Assembly: GCF_950295315.1 (NCBI RefSeq)
Contig: NC_080171.1
Span: 99,053,445 to 99,117,444 of the forward strand
Reading direction: 5' to 3'
DNA: 64,000 bases
From: Erinaceus europaeus
Taxonomy: Eukaryota; Chordata; Mammalia; Eulipotyphla; Erinaceidae
Below the pieces are notes generated by a model, which saw only the letters and a program-made list of their open reading frames with translations, was not told the DNA's origin and ran no database searches. Positions 23,545 through 35,902 of this stretch are shown here, piece by piece. The first letter of the stretch is position 1. Every line of letters begins with the position of its first letter. A program made the position numbers and the translations under genes.

Positions 23545-23803
23545 ACATTGGTACAGCACGGGCTGTATATCTGTTCTCCACAGAGCTTGGGCCAATTGGC
23601 CTTCCCACCAGCAGTGCAGGAGGGTTCCTTTGACCCCACAACCTCTCCAACAGTTCCTGCTGTCACCTTTTCTGATGTATGACATTCTCACAGGAGTGAA
23701 GTGGTGTCTCATTGTTGTCTTGATTTGCATTACTCTGACAGTCCAAGACTTGGAGTATTTTTTTCCATATGTTTCTCGGCCTTTTGGATCTCTTCTGTGG
23801 TGA
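23545..23803 (-). pseudogene. L1 ORF2 C-terminal part, after an internal deletion
   Basis: The - strand reading VMQIKTTMRHHFTPVRMSYI then NCWRGCGVKGTLLHCWWEG is the C-terminal cysteine region of L1 ORF2. It follows immediately on FIWTEE-stop, so roughly 650 bp of ORF2 is missing relative to a full-length L1. After ALWRTD near 23560 L1 similarity fades; no poly(A) end was found. Confidence 0.9.
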
Positions 23804-23814
23804 CTATTCTTCTG

Positions 23815-25473
<1,659 letters not shown>

Positions 25474-26085
25474 GGATCCAAAGCTTCAGGCTCAATTCAG
25501 CTTCTCTGCCAAGTTGAGCAGCACTGCAGGGCCCTGTGAATTTCTAAACTAGTCTTGTTTATAGTCTGTAAGCTCTGAGGCAGTTATTCACTATGTTCAT
25601 ATCAAGAGAACAATGTGGAAAGGCTCCCACTATACAGCTCCATGGCTAGGCCACTGAGGTGTAGATTTTCTCTTGAGTTTCCTGGTCAGTTCTCTCTGTT
25701 CCAGGTTATCAGCACAGGGCCTCCCCCCCTGCTGCTCCAGCCTCTGAGGCAGTAGCAATGGAGACTCACAGTTGTATTTGGTGAGTCTTAGGGGAGTCCT
25801 GTCCTCCCTTCATCAACCTTTTTCTTGGTAAAGCAGGCTAGAGGTGGTGCCTCAACTGGTAAACTGCTGGACTGTTACCAGTTGCTCAGTCTCTCCTTAG
25901 GCTCCTCCCTGTTCATGAGCCACACGTGTTTGTACTCACTGGTGGTTTGATGGGTTCCTGAAAGTCATTCTAGTCCTGCCTTGTTGCGGTCCCAAGTGGT
26001 CTCCTTTGGTATTCCTAGTTGACCCTGAAGAGGAGAGAAACACAGCTGCTGCTGCTCCGTAGCCCTGCCTCCAGAAGTCCCCCTC
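25474..26085 (-). mobile_element. Probable L1 5' UTR part of the same element
   Basis: On the - strand this starts with a G-run, 'gggggacttctggaggcag', the kind of start seen at L1 5' ends, and contains 'ctccattgctactgcctca'. It runs directly into ORF2, with ORF1 and the endonuclease domain missing. The assignment is by position and style, not by a known consensus. Confidence 0.5.
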
Positions 26086-26376
26086 GAAAATTTGGTTTCT
26101 TTTGGTTAAAATATCATACCTGCTATTAATATGACATAGCCAGAGGCTATTGGAATCTGGAAGAGGTGTAGCCTACATTGGAGAGATGACCTGGTTATGT
26201 ACACAGTGTGGATTTGAATTATATGAAATTTCCTTGAACCTCCAGTAATGGATATGATGTTGAGAAGATAGCAAGTAGGAAATGAAAACTGTTGTAGATG
26301 TGAAATAACTCTGGGTGACTTGGTGCAATTTGCTTTGTTTACTGAGCTCCTTTCTGTTGTAAGAATTACAAGTCAC
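26086..26376. other. RALGPS1 intron between L1 and SINE-B
   Basis: Unique sequence, nothing recognised. Confidence 0.5.
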
Positions 26377-26495
26377 GGGCAGAGGTAAATAGCATAATGG
26401 TTATGCAAAGAGACTGTCATGCCTGAGGCTCCGAAGTTCCAGGTTCAATCCCCCACACCACCATAAGCCAGAGCTAAGCAGTGCTCTGATTAAAA
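26377..26495 (+). mobile_element. SINE-B
   Basis: Perfect 16-bp duplication 'aagaattacaagtcac' (26361-26376 and 26496-26511). 276 bp before a RALGPS1 exon. Confidence 0.92.
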
Positions 26496-26771
26496 AAGAA
26501 TTACAAGTCACAATTTAGATGTAGAACAGGGGAATAGCAGCTTCAAAGGATATCTTCCAAGTTTCAGACTTTTTCATTAAAAAGTGACAGAATTGAGGCT
26601 ATGAAACCTTCCATCTCTGCCTGAAAACATTAAAATCTTTGTATCTAGGATTTGGTACACCACATATATGATTCTTAGAATGTTTCCTTTTTCATCTTTG
26701 TCCAGATATCCTTTCTCTTTGTCTCCTTCAGCTTTGCTTCTCTCTCATGCACTGTTTTCTTCTTACTCCAG

Positions 26772-26898
26772 CTTTTGAATAGAAAAGATAAGACGACCTT
26801 TGAGAAACTGGACTACCTGATGTCGAAAGAAGATAATTATAAGCGGACTCGGGAATATATACGAAGCTTGAAGATGGTTCCCAGCATTCCCTATTTAG
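26772..26898 (+). CDS. RALGPS1: RALGPS1 exon, RasGEF domain (part 3 in window)
   Basis: This 127-bp exon encodes [18 protein letters not shown] through MVPSIPYLG (about residues 162-204), continuing the RasGEF domain. The acceptor is 'cttactccag' and the donor is 'gtaaga'. It starts in phase 0 and ends in phase 1, with the last base G opening the next glycine codon. The MVPSIPYLG segment is the conserved exchange-factor motif close to the switch II-contacting helices. The intron before it is 19.9 kb and holds an antisense L1 only about 690 bp upstream. The next exon (expected to start with an IYLLDL-like sequence) was not found before 64000, so ANGPTL2 lies in the following intron. Confidence 0.96.
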
Positions 26899-27574
26899 GT
26901 AAGAGCCTGAAGTGGCTTACTATTTTTTTTTTTTTTTAGAACACTGCTCAGTACTATAAGTAATATGCATCTGACCCTGTTTTTCTGCTTTCTGATTTAC
27001 CATGTTCCACCAGTATAGAGTGTGTTTTTTGCTGATGCCGTGTAACATCTTTGAAACGAGCATGTATCTCTATTTTCTGATGACAGAGCATTGTGACACT
27101 GTTCAGCTGGCAGTGGTGTTTGTTTGTTTGTTTTTAACCAATATAGAAAATGTTGCACCTTGTAATAGATGACGTCCTGAACTGATGAAAAGAGGAAGTT
27201 ATGTTCTTGTTTTTTATTTTGCCTGCTTTTCTATTGATTTATTTATGTTGACTGCTTTGGTTGAATCATTGGTTCATCTGAATATATCACTCATCCTACT
27301 TTAATATATAAAGTAGTAAAGGCAGTACATTGTCTTTTAGCAGCTACTTTTGTTGCATCCTAGCTGCTTTGATGTGTAATGTTCTCAGTGGCATTCTTTA
27401 GTGTTAGTATACTTCCGATTTTTCAACTATCTGGTTATTTAAAGTAATGTTTTAATTGTCAAGGGTTTAAATTTTTCTCAAACAACTCTGTTGAAATACA
27501 GCTCATTTAAATTTATATAATTCAGTGATTTTAATATATTTCCAGAATTGGTCAAGTGTTGGCAAGTGACCTTT
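26899..27574. other. RALGPS1 intron after the third exon
   Basis: AT-rich, nothing recognised. Confidence 0.5.
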
Positions 27575-28000
27575 AGAATATTTTATCACCCTCAAATAAA
27601 AACTTTATACCCATTAGTAGCCACAACCTTTTCCTTCTAGCCACCTCTCCCTCCCTACTTCCCTTCTGCCCTAAGAAACTACGAAGGTGCTTTCTCTGTC
27701 TCTGTAAATTTTCCTTTTTTTTTTTTGGATATTTCAGATAAATTGAATTGTTCATCCTGTTGTCTTTTATAGCTGACTTTAGTATTACATATCAAGGTTC
27801 ATCTATGGTGGGACATGATCAGTAGTTATCCTTTTTACTGCCAGGTAATGTCCCATTATATAGACAGACAACATTTTATATGTCAGTATATCACTTCATG
27901 GACATTTGAGTTGTTTAACTTCTTGGCTGTTATAACACCACTATAATTACTTGGGTTTTAAAAGGCATAGTCATATCTGAAAATGTTTAGATTTGTTTAG
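27575..28000 (-). mobile_element. Old L1 3' UTR fragment
   Basis: 'aaataaaaactttataccca', 'tatttcagataaattgaatt', 'aaggttcatctatggtggga' and 'tggacatttgagttgtttaa' follow the antisense L1M 3' end in order. Confidence 0.75.
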
Positions 28001-28117
28001 AATATATGATAATTTATGCTTTGTAGGTTTTTAAAAATAATTGAAATTGTCTTATAGTATCAGTTTTTGTAAATGTTTCCTGGGTGCTGGGGGAACAGAT
28101 ATAAACTTGGATCAGCA

Positions 28118-28300
28118 AGATAGGTAATTCAGGAGGGTCCCTGTTTGGCCATTGGCATGACCCAGGTTTGAGTCCTGCCCCCACCACATTGGGGGACGTA
28201 AGCTCCAGTGTTGTGGCAGTATTCCCTCTATCTTCCTGTCTCTATTTTTCTATCTGAGTTGTCCTGCATCGTGAAGCCATGGTAATGAAAAAAACAAAAA
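28118..28300 (+). mobile_element. SINE-C, diverged
   Basis: 'gtttggccattggcatgacc' then 'gggggacgtaagctccagtg'. Confidence 0.6.
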
Positions 28301-28394
28301 GAAAAAAGAAGGTATAATCTCTCAAATTAGTCTTGCAATTACATCATAGTATTCAAGTTACTAATTTTTGACACTTTGGTCTATCAGAGACAGA

Positions 28395-28990
28395 AGTAAT
28401 TACTAGAGGGCTGGGGATATGGATCAGCCTGCCAACATCCAAGTCCAGTAGAGAGGCAATTACAGAAGCCTCGACTCCCCCCATCTTCTGCACCTCAAAA
28501 ATAAATTTGGCTCATACTCCTAAAGGGGTAAAAGATAGGCAAAGATAATCAGAGGGCTCTGAACCCCCATTCCACCAGGACCCAAAGTGTTTTTCACCAG
28601 AAATTTTGTTTTTATACCATCACCGAAATGGAAGCAAACCTGGAAAATATCAGAGGAAACCAGGTACTGTTTCTTTTATCTGAGAGAGAAGAGGAAATAA
28701 AGGGAGGACACTTGGAAATAGCAATAGGTATCAGTCTGACTTAGAAAGTGAAGGCAGGACTATAGAAAGATGGGGGGGGGGAGAATATATATAATTATAA
28801 TGTAAATATAAATATATGTGTATACATATATATGTTTATAAACTCAGGCCATATCTGTGACCTTGGGAGAACCACTGCAATTTCCAGTGGAGGGGATGGG
28901 GACACAGAACTCTAGTGATGGGAACAGTATGGAATTATACCCATTAACTTAAATTTTGTAAATCAATATTAAATCACTAATAAAAAAAAT
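28395..28990 (+). mobile_element. LINE 3' end, long copy 1
   Basis: It begins 'gggctggggatatggatcag' and ends 'aaatcaatattaaatcacta' plus poly(A). Nearly the same block order recurs at 31905-32492. Confidence 0.7.
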
Positions 28991-29504
28991 AAGAAAAAAT
29001 GTTGAGTTCCTTTGCATTCCTAACAGTTTCTGCTATTCATTTTTTATACTGTTTAGTATGTGGGTGTTTATAACAGTTTTGGAGTCATTGTGAAGTATCC
29101 CGTACAAAATGATTTTACCTCCACTTATTTGCTTTTTGCTTCTTTGACATTAGTTAATGTGAATCTTTGACTGCATTTTGGGTTTTGGTATTATGATATT
29201 TTTATTAGGCAAGATCCTTGAAAAAAGCATTTGATTGGAAACCTAGTCTTTTAGTAAGGGAGTATTACTCTTTCTCATTTGTTTGGTATTATTAAATCGA
29301 ATAATAATAATGCTTTCTTTTCTCATACTTTATCATTTCCTTTCTCTTCTTCTTACTTGCTGTGAACTAGAATGTCTTTCTACTTGATGACTGGCAAACC
29401 CCCAGATTAGATCCACAAATGGAGGACAAGTTGGCAAGCACAGCTACCAAATTTATTTCCACTTTGCCTGAGGCTAATAAATTGAGGAATAAGACTGATG
29501 GTGA
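28991..29504. other. RALGPS1 intron, no gene seen
   Basis: AT-rich unique sequence. Confidence 0.5.
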
Positions 29505-29781
29505 TATTGTTATTATTATAACAATGGATATTGTTATTATTGCTGGTACTCCATGCCTGTAGGACAAATCCACCACTCCTAGTGGCCATTTTCCTTCTTC
29601 TTTTTTTCCTTTTTGATAGAGAGAAATAGAGGTGGGCGTGGGGAGGATGAGATGAGAGACACTTGTAGCACTATTCCAAAATCTATAAAAGTTCTCTCCT
29701 ATAAGGGTGGACCAAGGACTTGAATCCAGGTCCTCAAGCATGGTAATGTATGTGCTCTCCTGGGTGCACCACTGCCCAGCC
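29505..29781 (-). mobile_element. SINE-A, old copy
   Basis: On the - strand: 'ggctgggcagtggtgcaccc' and 'aggacctggattcaagtcct'. Strongly diverged. Confidence 0.7.
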
Positions 29782-29884
29782 ACTTTTATAGTTTTAGAGT
29801 GAGGTTAGAACTCTAGAATCAGTAAGATTGCCCCTTGTTCATAAAGATAATCATGAGAATTGCTGTTGTTTGTTTTCCCTGTGC

Positions 29885-30060
29885 CTAACATTTATGAGGT
29901 ATTTTAATACATTATCTCAGTGAAAGCTCACAATAACTCGGTGTATAAGCTGACACTGAAAGGTTGTCTGGGGTCACATAACTGGAAAGTGGCAGAGCCA
30001 GGAACTGTCCCAGATGGTCTGGCTGTAAGCCCTAAGCTCTTGACACTGGCCTTCCCTTCA
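29885..30060 (-). repeat. MIR-like
   Basis: 'ggtcacataactggaaagtg' followed by 'gcagagccaggaactgtccc' is the reversed MIR core. Confidence 0.65.
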
Positions 30061-30589
30061 TTGTCCAAGTCATTACTTTCTTTTCTTACTCCTCCCTTGC
30101 TGCTGCCACCTGTATGTTCTCTGCCATTTATGACTAGTGGATGGCCTCCATGAAGCACTATATGGAGTAGGACGAATTGTCGAACATTGCTGTCTTTTGG
30201 ACCCTCAGGACAGCAAACCCATACAGGGTTTAAGAGGGGCCTGTTTGAAGCTTCCAGTGGTACTTGTTAGTGATTCTCAATCAAAGGAATACTGAACCAG
30301 TATTTTTACCCCTTTTTGACTTATGTCTGTTGTCATCAGACCAAGCATATAGATAGATGCCAGGTATTTTCCTTCGGATGAGTCTCTTCCTCAGGACCCT
30401 GAGGGTCAGATGTCCCTTCTGGATTTTACTGTAATGGTTCTTGGTTGGCCTTAGGTGAGATACACACTCAGCAGTGGACACATAGTTTGCACTGGCCCTG
30501 AGTTTCTGGATAGATGCAGCTCTCCTTGCCCTTGGGGCAACAACATCTTCTCTATTATCAGGATGGTGAGAATTTACCATGGGGTTCCA

Positions 30590-30745
30590 GTAGGAGACAG
30601 CATGATGATTGTCCAAAACATTGTCATGCCTAAAGCCCCGAGATCCCAGGTTCAATCTCCAGCACCACCACCATAGGCCAGAACTGAGAAGTGCTCTGAG
30701 CTCTGTATTTCTCTGTGTATCTCTCTCTCTTTAAAATTTAAAATT
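30590..30745 (+). mobile_element. SINE-B
   Basis: 'ggagacagcatgatgattgt', 'aggttcaatctccagcacca'. Confidence 0.8.
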
Positions 30746-30748
30746 CCT

Positions 30749-30786
<38 letters not shown>

Positions 30787-30871
30787 TTCCTTCTTTCCTT
30801 CCTTCCTTCCTTTTTTCTTTCTTTCTTATTTTATTTTATTTTATTTTATTTTATTTTATTTTATTTTATTT
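30746..30871 (+). repeat. (TTTC)n / (TTCC)n / (TTTTA)n cluster
   Basis: Three adjacent simple repeats; the TTTTA block is 30829-30871. Confidence 0.92.
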
Positions 30872-31904
30872 CTTTCTCTCTTAACTAGAATAAAATCATC
30901 TTCTGAAGCTCAGTGGGCCCACCATCCTGAGGGTGACTCCAAGCCCTGTCTGCATGTCTGACTGCCACAGACAGACCTTACCCAAATCCAGTTGTGGTTT
31001 TAGTACTGGATTCCTCTTGAAAACCCAACCTGTTCTGGGTTAGATTTGTTCATCCAAAGAGGAATAGTTACATAATTCCTGGAAAGTATAATATAGGAAA
31101 AAATGTCTGAAACCATTTTCCTCCCTGGCAAAGTCCTCGTGACAGGTCCTTCTTTAGCAGAGTGGGAGGGAGTTGATCTGCGGGAGGAGCTTTAGGTCAG
31201 CCCCTGATATTTGTGACTGCTTTCTCAGTTCACTCGTGAGACCTTGAAGGCTGCTTCAGCAGCTATTCACCTCTAGTAGCAAATTTGGAGTTTATTTTTG
31301 TAATAATTCTTTTCAACTTGGATGGAAGTTTGGTCCTAAGCTAACTGCTTTCTGGGACTATTCATAGGTATGTGTCTTATTCCAAGTAAAGATGCCCTCA
31401 GACCCTCATGTAGTACAAGCTGTTCTTATTAACTGTGTGGGTGGGTATTTCAACTCCGTTCAATGCAAATTTTAGAACCAGTTGGCTACACTTTGGTGCA
31501 CTGAGTGTCTTATGAAACTTAATTTAAAAAAACACAGAGTGGAAAATGTATATTTTAATAATAAGAGTGTTTGTATCAAAAAGTTTCTTCCCAGTTGCTT
31601 TAAAGAGTAAAAAATAATGGTCAGAAATCATCCTTTCAATTCTTTTCAGAAAAGCACAGGATCTCCCTCCCCCATAACAATGCCTTATAAATATAATTCA
31701 GACTGCAGTGATAACAAAGAGCTGTGAAGAAGGGCTACACATTTTAATTATTTAAAAGGATATTTGGTTTGCACTACCTGCATTTCCTTCCAGGAAATAG
31801 CTAAATAAAATTAGGAATACAGTGGAGATTCTGGAAAGTTTAAAGCTGATTTTAAACGTAGCTATAGTGAGCATGGAAATTTGTGATCTCTACTAGGGAA
31901 AGAT
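30872..31904. other. Intron between RALGPS1 exons, no gene seen
   Basis: No recognised repeat or exon. Confidence 0.5.
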
Positions 31905-32492
31905 AGAAACAGGCTGAGGGTATGGATCAACCTGCCAACATTCATGTCCAGTGGAGAAGCAGTTATAGAAGCCAGAACTCTTACCTCTGCACCCCAAAAA
32001 GAATTTTGGTCCATACTCTTAGAGAGGTAAATAATAGGGGAAGATGACCAGAAGGCTTTGAATAACCCCAATTCCATCAGGACCCAGAACATCTGACACA
32101 GGAACCTTGTCTTTTTACCATCACTGAAAAAGAAGTGAATATGGAAAACACCATAGGAAATTGGCACTGTTTCTCTTGTCTGAAAGAGAAGAAAAAAAGA
32201 AGAATGCTTTGAAGTAACAATACATGTAGGTGTGACTTAGGAAGTGAAAACAGAACCATAGAAAATGTGGGTGATAGATAGATAGATAGATAGATAGCTA
32301 TAGCTATAGCTATAGCTATAGCTGTAGATAGATACAAAGTCAACCCTTACCTATGACCTTAGGAGAACTACTTCAGTTTCCAGTGGATGAGATGGGGACA
32401 TAGAATTCTGGTGATGGGAAGAGTGTAGAATTCTACCTCTGTTATCTTATAATCTTGTAAATCAATATTAACTCACTAATAAAAAAATGAAA
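31905..32492 (+). mobile_element. LINE 3' end, long copy 2
   Basis: It shares with copy 1 'ggatcaacctgccaacattc'-type start, 'ccatcaggacccagaacatc' and the 'aaatcaatattaactcacta' end. It contains its own GATA/TAGCTA repeat. Confidence 0.7.
32272..32332 (+). repeat. (GATA)n and (TAGCTA)n
   Basis: GATA units, then 'tagctatagctatagcta' at about 32296-32324, then GATA again. Confidence 0.9.
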
Positions 32493-32552
32493 ATTGTGAT
32501 CTCTCACGGAACAAAAATTAGACATTTTGAAACTTCTTTGTGGTTAAGAGGT

Positions 32553-32668
32553 AGGGTCTGGGGAGATAATAACAGTCAAAAAGCCTTTCATGTCCAAGGC
32601 ACTAAAGGGCTCACATTTAGTCCAGTCCCCAATGCAACCTTAAGCCAGAGCTGAGTAATGCTGGGGGG
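32553..32668 (+). mobile_element. SINE-B, diverged
   Basis: 'gtctggggagataataacag' and 'aagccagagctgagtaatgc'. Confidence 0.7.
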
Positions 32669-33429
32669 GGGGGGGGTAAGTGCACTTGGTAGTAAGCAGA
32701 CCCTTTCATAGTAAAAAAAAAAAAAAGCCTTTATGATCAAATATAACTGAGGTCATGTACTACCCTGATCTTCTAGTGTCCCAGAACAGCATGGCAAATG
32801 AGGGCTCACCCTCTGAGCCTGAGAGCAGCGCATGCCAGGCCTTCCACAAGCTGGGCAAGTCCTTACTGTTTCACTGGCCAGTGTGAACTGATGGCATTTC
32901 TGCTCTGGTGGAGCGCATAACTTGGTCCCGATTATTAACACTGAACAAGAAACTATCAGTAAAAGTGAGCTAAGCATCAGGCAGAGAAAGGCTCATGAGC
33001 TAATAAAAGGGGGACCCAGCCTAGTCTGGGGGATCAGGGAGTGTGTTCTGGAGGGAAGTCCAATAGGATGATTAAGCTGGGTGAAGAGGTGGGAGATAAC
33101 TGCTTCAGGTGTAGACAGCAGCTTGTGAATGAGCTCCGACATGGGGAAAACATGTTTGTTGGAGAGACTGGCTGGAGAGTAGGAAACAAGGGGGAGGAGG
33201 TCATGAAAAGCAGCTGTAGTGGAAGGGAGGTGTGAGATGACTGCAGCCTAGACACCCAGATGGGGAAGTTGGGTTCTGATCCTAACAACAAAAAAGGGAA
33301 CCACAGAGGGCTTTTAACAAGGATATGGCTGGGCTGGGTTGGCATTTCATAGGCCTCACTTTGCTTTTATAGCACACTGAGCAGCTTCATGAAGCTCAGG
33401 CTAGAAGAGAGAAGATCGGCTTGGAAAGA
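32669..33429. other. Intron, no gene seen
   Basis: 33000-33310 may be an ancient repeat. No exon pattern. Confidence 0.4.
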
Positions 33430-33440
33430 AACTTCTGACT

Positions 33441-34043
33441 GGGAGTCAGGCGGTAGCGCAGCAGGTTGAGCGCACGTGGTACTAAACACAAGGACCAGCA
33501 GAAGGATCCCGGTTGGAGGCCCGGCTTCCCACCTGTAGAGGAATTGCTTCACAGGCAGTGAAGCAGGTCTGCAGGTGTCTATCTTTCTTTTCCCCTCTCT
33601 TTTTTTTTAAAGTTTTTTTAAAATTTATTTTATTTATTTATTCCCCTTTGCTGCCCTTGTTGTTTTATTGTTGTTGTCATCGTTGTTGGATAGGACAGAG
33701 AGAAATGGAGAGAGGAGGGGAAGACAGAGAGGAGGAGAGAAAGATAGACACCTGCAGACCTGCTTCACCACCTGTGAAGCGACTCCCTTGCAGGTGGGGA
33801 GCCGGGGTTCGAACCGGGATCCTTATGCCGGTCCTTGTGCTTTGCGCCACCTGCGCTTAACCCGCTGCGCTACAGCCCGACTCCCTCTTTTCCCCTCTCT
33901 GTCTTCCCCTCTTCTCTCCATTTCTCTCTGTCCTATCTAACAATGATGACATCAATAACAACAATAATAACTACAGCAATAAAAAAAACAAGGGCAACAT
34001 AAGGGAAAATAAATAAGTAATAAATAATAATTTAAAAAAAAAA
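33441..34043 (+). mobile_element. SINE-A, split by an opposite-strand SINE-A
   Basis: Head at 33441-33600; CT middle and tail at 33887-34043. Flanks 'acttctgactg' and 'gcttctgattg' are its own duplication. Confidence 0.88.
33601..33886 (-). mobile_element. SINE-A, nested in inverted orientation
   Basis: Perfect 14-bp duplication 'cttttcccctctct' (33587-33600 and 33887-33900). Intact B box 'ggttcgaa' on -. Confidence 0.93.
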
Positions 34044-34599
34044 GCTTCTGATTGATGGCTGTCTTGCAGAAATTGCTAGGGGGAAAAGGAAAGCTCTTAA
34101 ACAGCTCATTTTAGAGCATAGCATTAGGAAGACCTAAAACAATATGTGTGTGCTTCATGCACAGCCATTTCCCTGTACTTTGATTCTGAGAATGAATATG
34201 AACATTTGAACTATGGGTGTCTCCCCTCACACACACACAAGCAAAGCCACAAAGCTAGGTGGCATGCTCAGGTGCTCCTCTTATCTACCTTCAGAAGGTG
34301 GGAGGGACCAGCTGCACACTGCTGTTGAACTGCTGCTTCCTTCCCAGAACATGCATGAAAGTGACTGATGCCACCTCCACCCCATGACTGACATTAACAG
34401 CTCCACATTCAGTGTCACCACAATGTTATTTAACTGTCTCCAAGGACACCCAGTTGGAAAAAAAAAAAAAGCCCACTCCATATGCAAGAAATTCAGCTTT
34501 TCTTTTCTTCTTCTCCTCCTCCTCCTTCTTTTTTTCCAGTCCTCATCCCATGTGTCTGCAGAGATCCCCAAAGCACTCTCATTCATTCCACAGATCCTT
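34044..34599. other. Intron before the RT fragment
   Basis: Unique sequence with a polypyrimidine run at 34497-34540. The 5' edge of the RT fragment is not sharply defined. Confidence 0.45.
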
Positions 34600-35709
34600 T
34601 CTGATTGTTTCATGCCTTTTCCTTTCTACGCTACTTAATATTTACATCAATGACCTTCCAGAAACTTCTTCAAGGAAGTTCATCTACGCCGATGACATCT
34701 GCTGTGCAACTCAGGCATCCAACTTTGACATCCTCGAGGAAACACTCATGGAAGACATGTCTCTGATATCTGATTACTGTAAAAATGGCGACTAATCCCT
34801 AGCACTGCAAAAACGGTATCATCTGTTTTCCATCTACACCATGCCTCGGCCTCACGTGAGCTTAATGTGCAGCTTGGCGATACGAGAATCCGGCATGAAG
34901 CCCAGCCAGTCTATCTTGGCGTTACTCTCGATCGCACCCTGTCATTTCACGAACATCTCATAAAAACTGCAGCAAAGGTGGGCGCGAGGAATAACAACAT
35001 TGCAAGACTGGCCAGCTCCTCGTGGGGCACTAGCGCTTCCACACTACGATCATCATCTCTGGCATTTTGCTATTCCACTGCAGAATACTGTGCCCCAGTA
35101 TGGTTCCGTAGCCTCCATGTCTACTTGGTCGATTCCAAATTATATTCCTCCATGAGAATAATTTCTGGAACCATCCGTTCCACCCCGGTTCCATGGCTGC
35201 CAGTTCTTAGCAACATCGCCCCGCCAGATATTCGTCGGGATGCGGCATCATCTAAGTTCATTTCCCACGTCTACGCTCGACCGGACCTGCCAATATACGC
35301 GGATATCTTCGCCCACCCTGTCCAACGCTTGACGTCTTGTCATCCAATCTGGTCCTCTACGCCTACACTGAACTTCTCTGTTCCAGACTCTTGGAAACAG
35401 AGTTGGCAGTCAGCTGAGGTAAAGAACAAACACCTCATCACAGACCCCTGCAAGCGTCAACCCGGCTTTGACCTAGCACGTTATGATTGGGCCCTCCTCA
35501 ATCGCTATCGAACAGGCCATGGCCGGTGCGCCGCTATGTTCCATCACTGGGGAGCCAGAGATGACCCGAACTGCCCCTGCGGCTACAGACAGACTATGAC
35601 CCACATAGTCAACGACTGCCACCTCTCCAGATTCAAAGGAGGTCTCGAAACTTTACATCAGGCTCAACCTGACGCTGTTGACTGGCTGCGGAAGAAGGGC
35701 AAACACTAG
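34600..35709 (+). pseudogene. Non-LTR retrotransposon reverse transcriptase, C-terminal fragment (Jockey/CR1-like)
   Basis: The 3' part of a retrotransposon polymerase ORF. It starts near LLNIYINDLPE, the strand before the active site, followed by FIYADDICC with the YADD catalytic box at about 34685-34696. A one-base loss in 'gtaaaaatggcg' (34780-34790) moves the reading from frame 2 to frame 1, and frame 1 is then open from 34786 to TAG at 35707-35709 (over 300 codons). The thumb region has VYLGVTLDRTLSFHEHL and YCAPVW. A C-terminal CCHC knuckle (C-x1-C-x7-H-x4-C) lies at 35572-35619 after LNRYRTGHGR. There is no RNase H domain and no L1 or BovB signature. Such thumb-plus-CCHC tails are typical of Jockey/CR1/I-group elements of invertebrates; the clade is inferred. 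CpG density is far above the surroundings. The copy is 5'-truncated and dead, but otherwise little decayed. Confidence 0.85.
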
Positions 35710-35792
35710 AAGAATGCCTTTTCCACCAGTTTCAAAACCCTTGTCATCTCTTGTCTTTCCTAGCCAGCCTTTCCAGCTGGTCCTGTGTAGAT
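35710..35792 (+). other. Unassigned spacer between RT stop codon and SINE tail
   Basis: It begins 'aagaatgcc', matching the start of the (AAG)n tail of the 40.3 kb relative for only a few bases. It then becomes CT-rich sequence of unknown origin. Confidence 0.5.
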
Positions 35793-35897
35793 CCAGTGTT
35801 GCACGTGTCTCTCAGTCTTTCTTCCTCTGTATCTCCCCCTCCCCTCTCAATTTCTGGCTGTCTTTATCCAATAAATAAAAAATAAAAAATAAATTTT
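35793..35897 (+). mobile_element. SINE-A2 tail, 5'-truncated, directly after the RT fragment
   Basis: The sequence from 'cagtgttgcacgtgtctctc' to 'ttatccaataaataaaaa' is the 3' half of SINE-A2 without its tRNA head. It begins 84 bp after the RT stop codon. It may be a separate truncated insertion, or part of a chimeric retro-insertion with the RT fragment. Confidence 0.7.
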
Positions 35898-35902
35898 AAA
35901 AA

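Noticed and set aside
34600..35709. Reading the RT ORF as a domesticated host gene
   Set aside because: It lacks a start, promoter and splice sites, is frameshifted at the YADD side and truncated at the 5' end.
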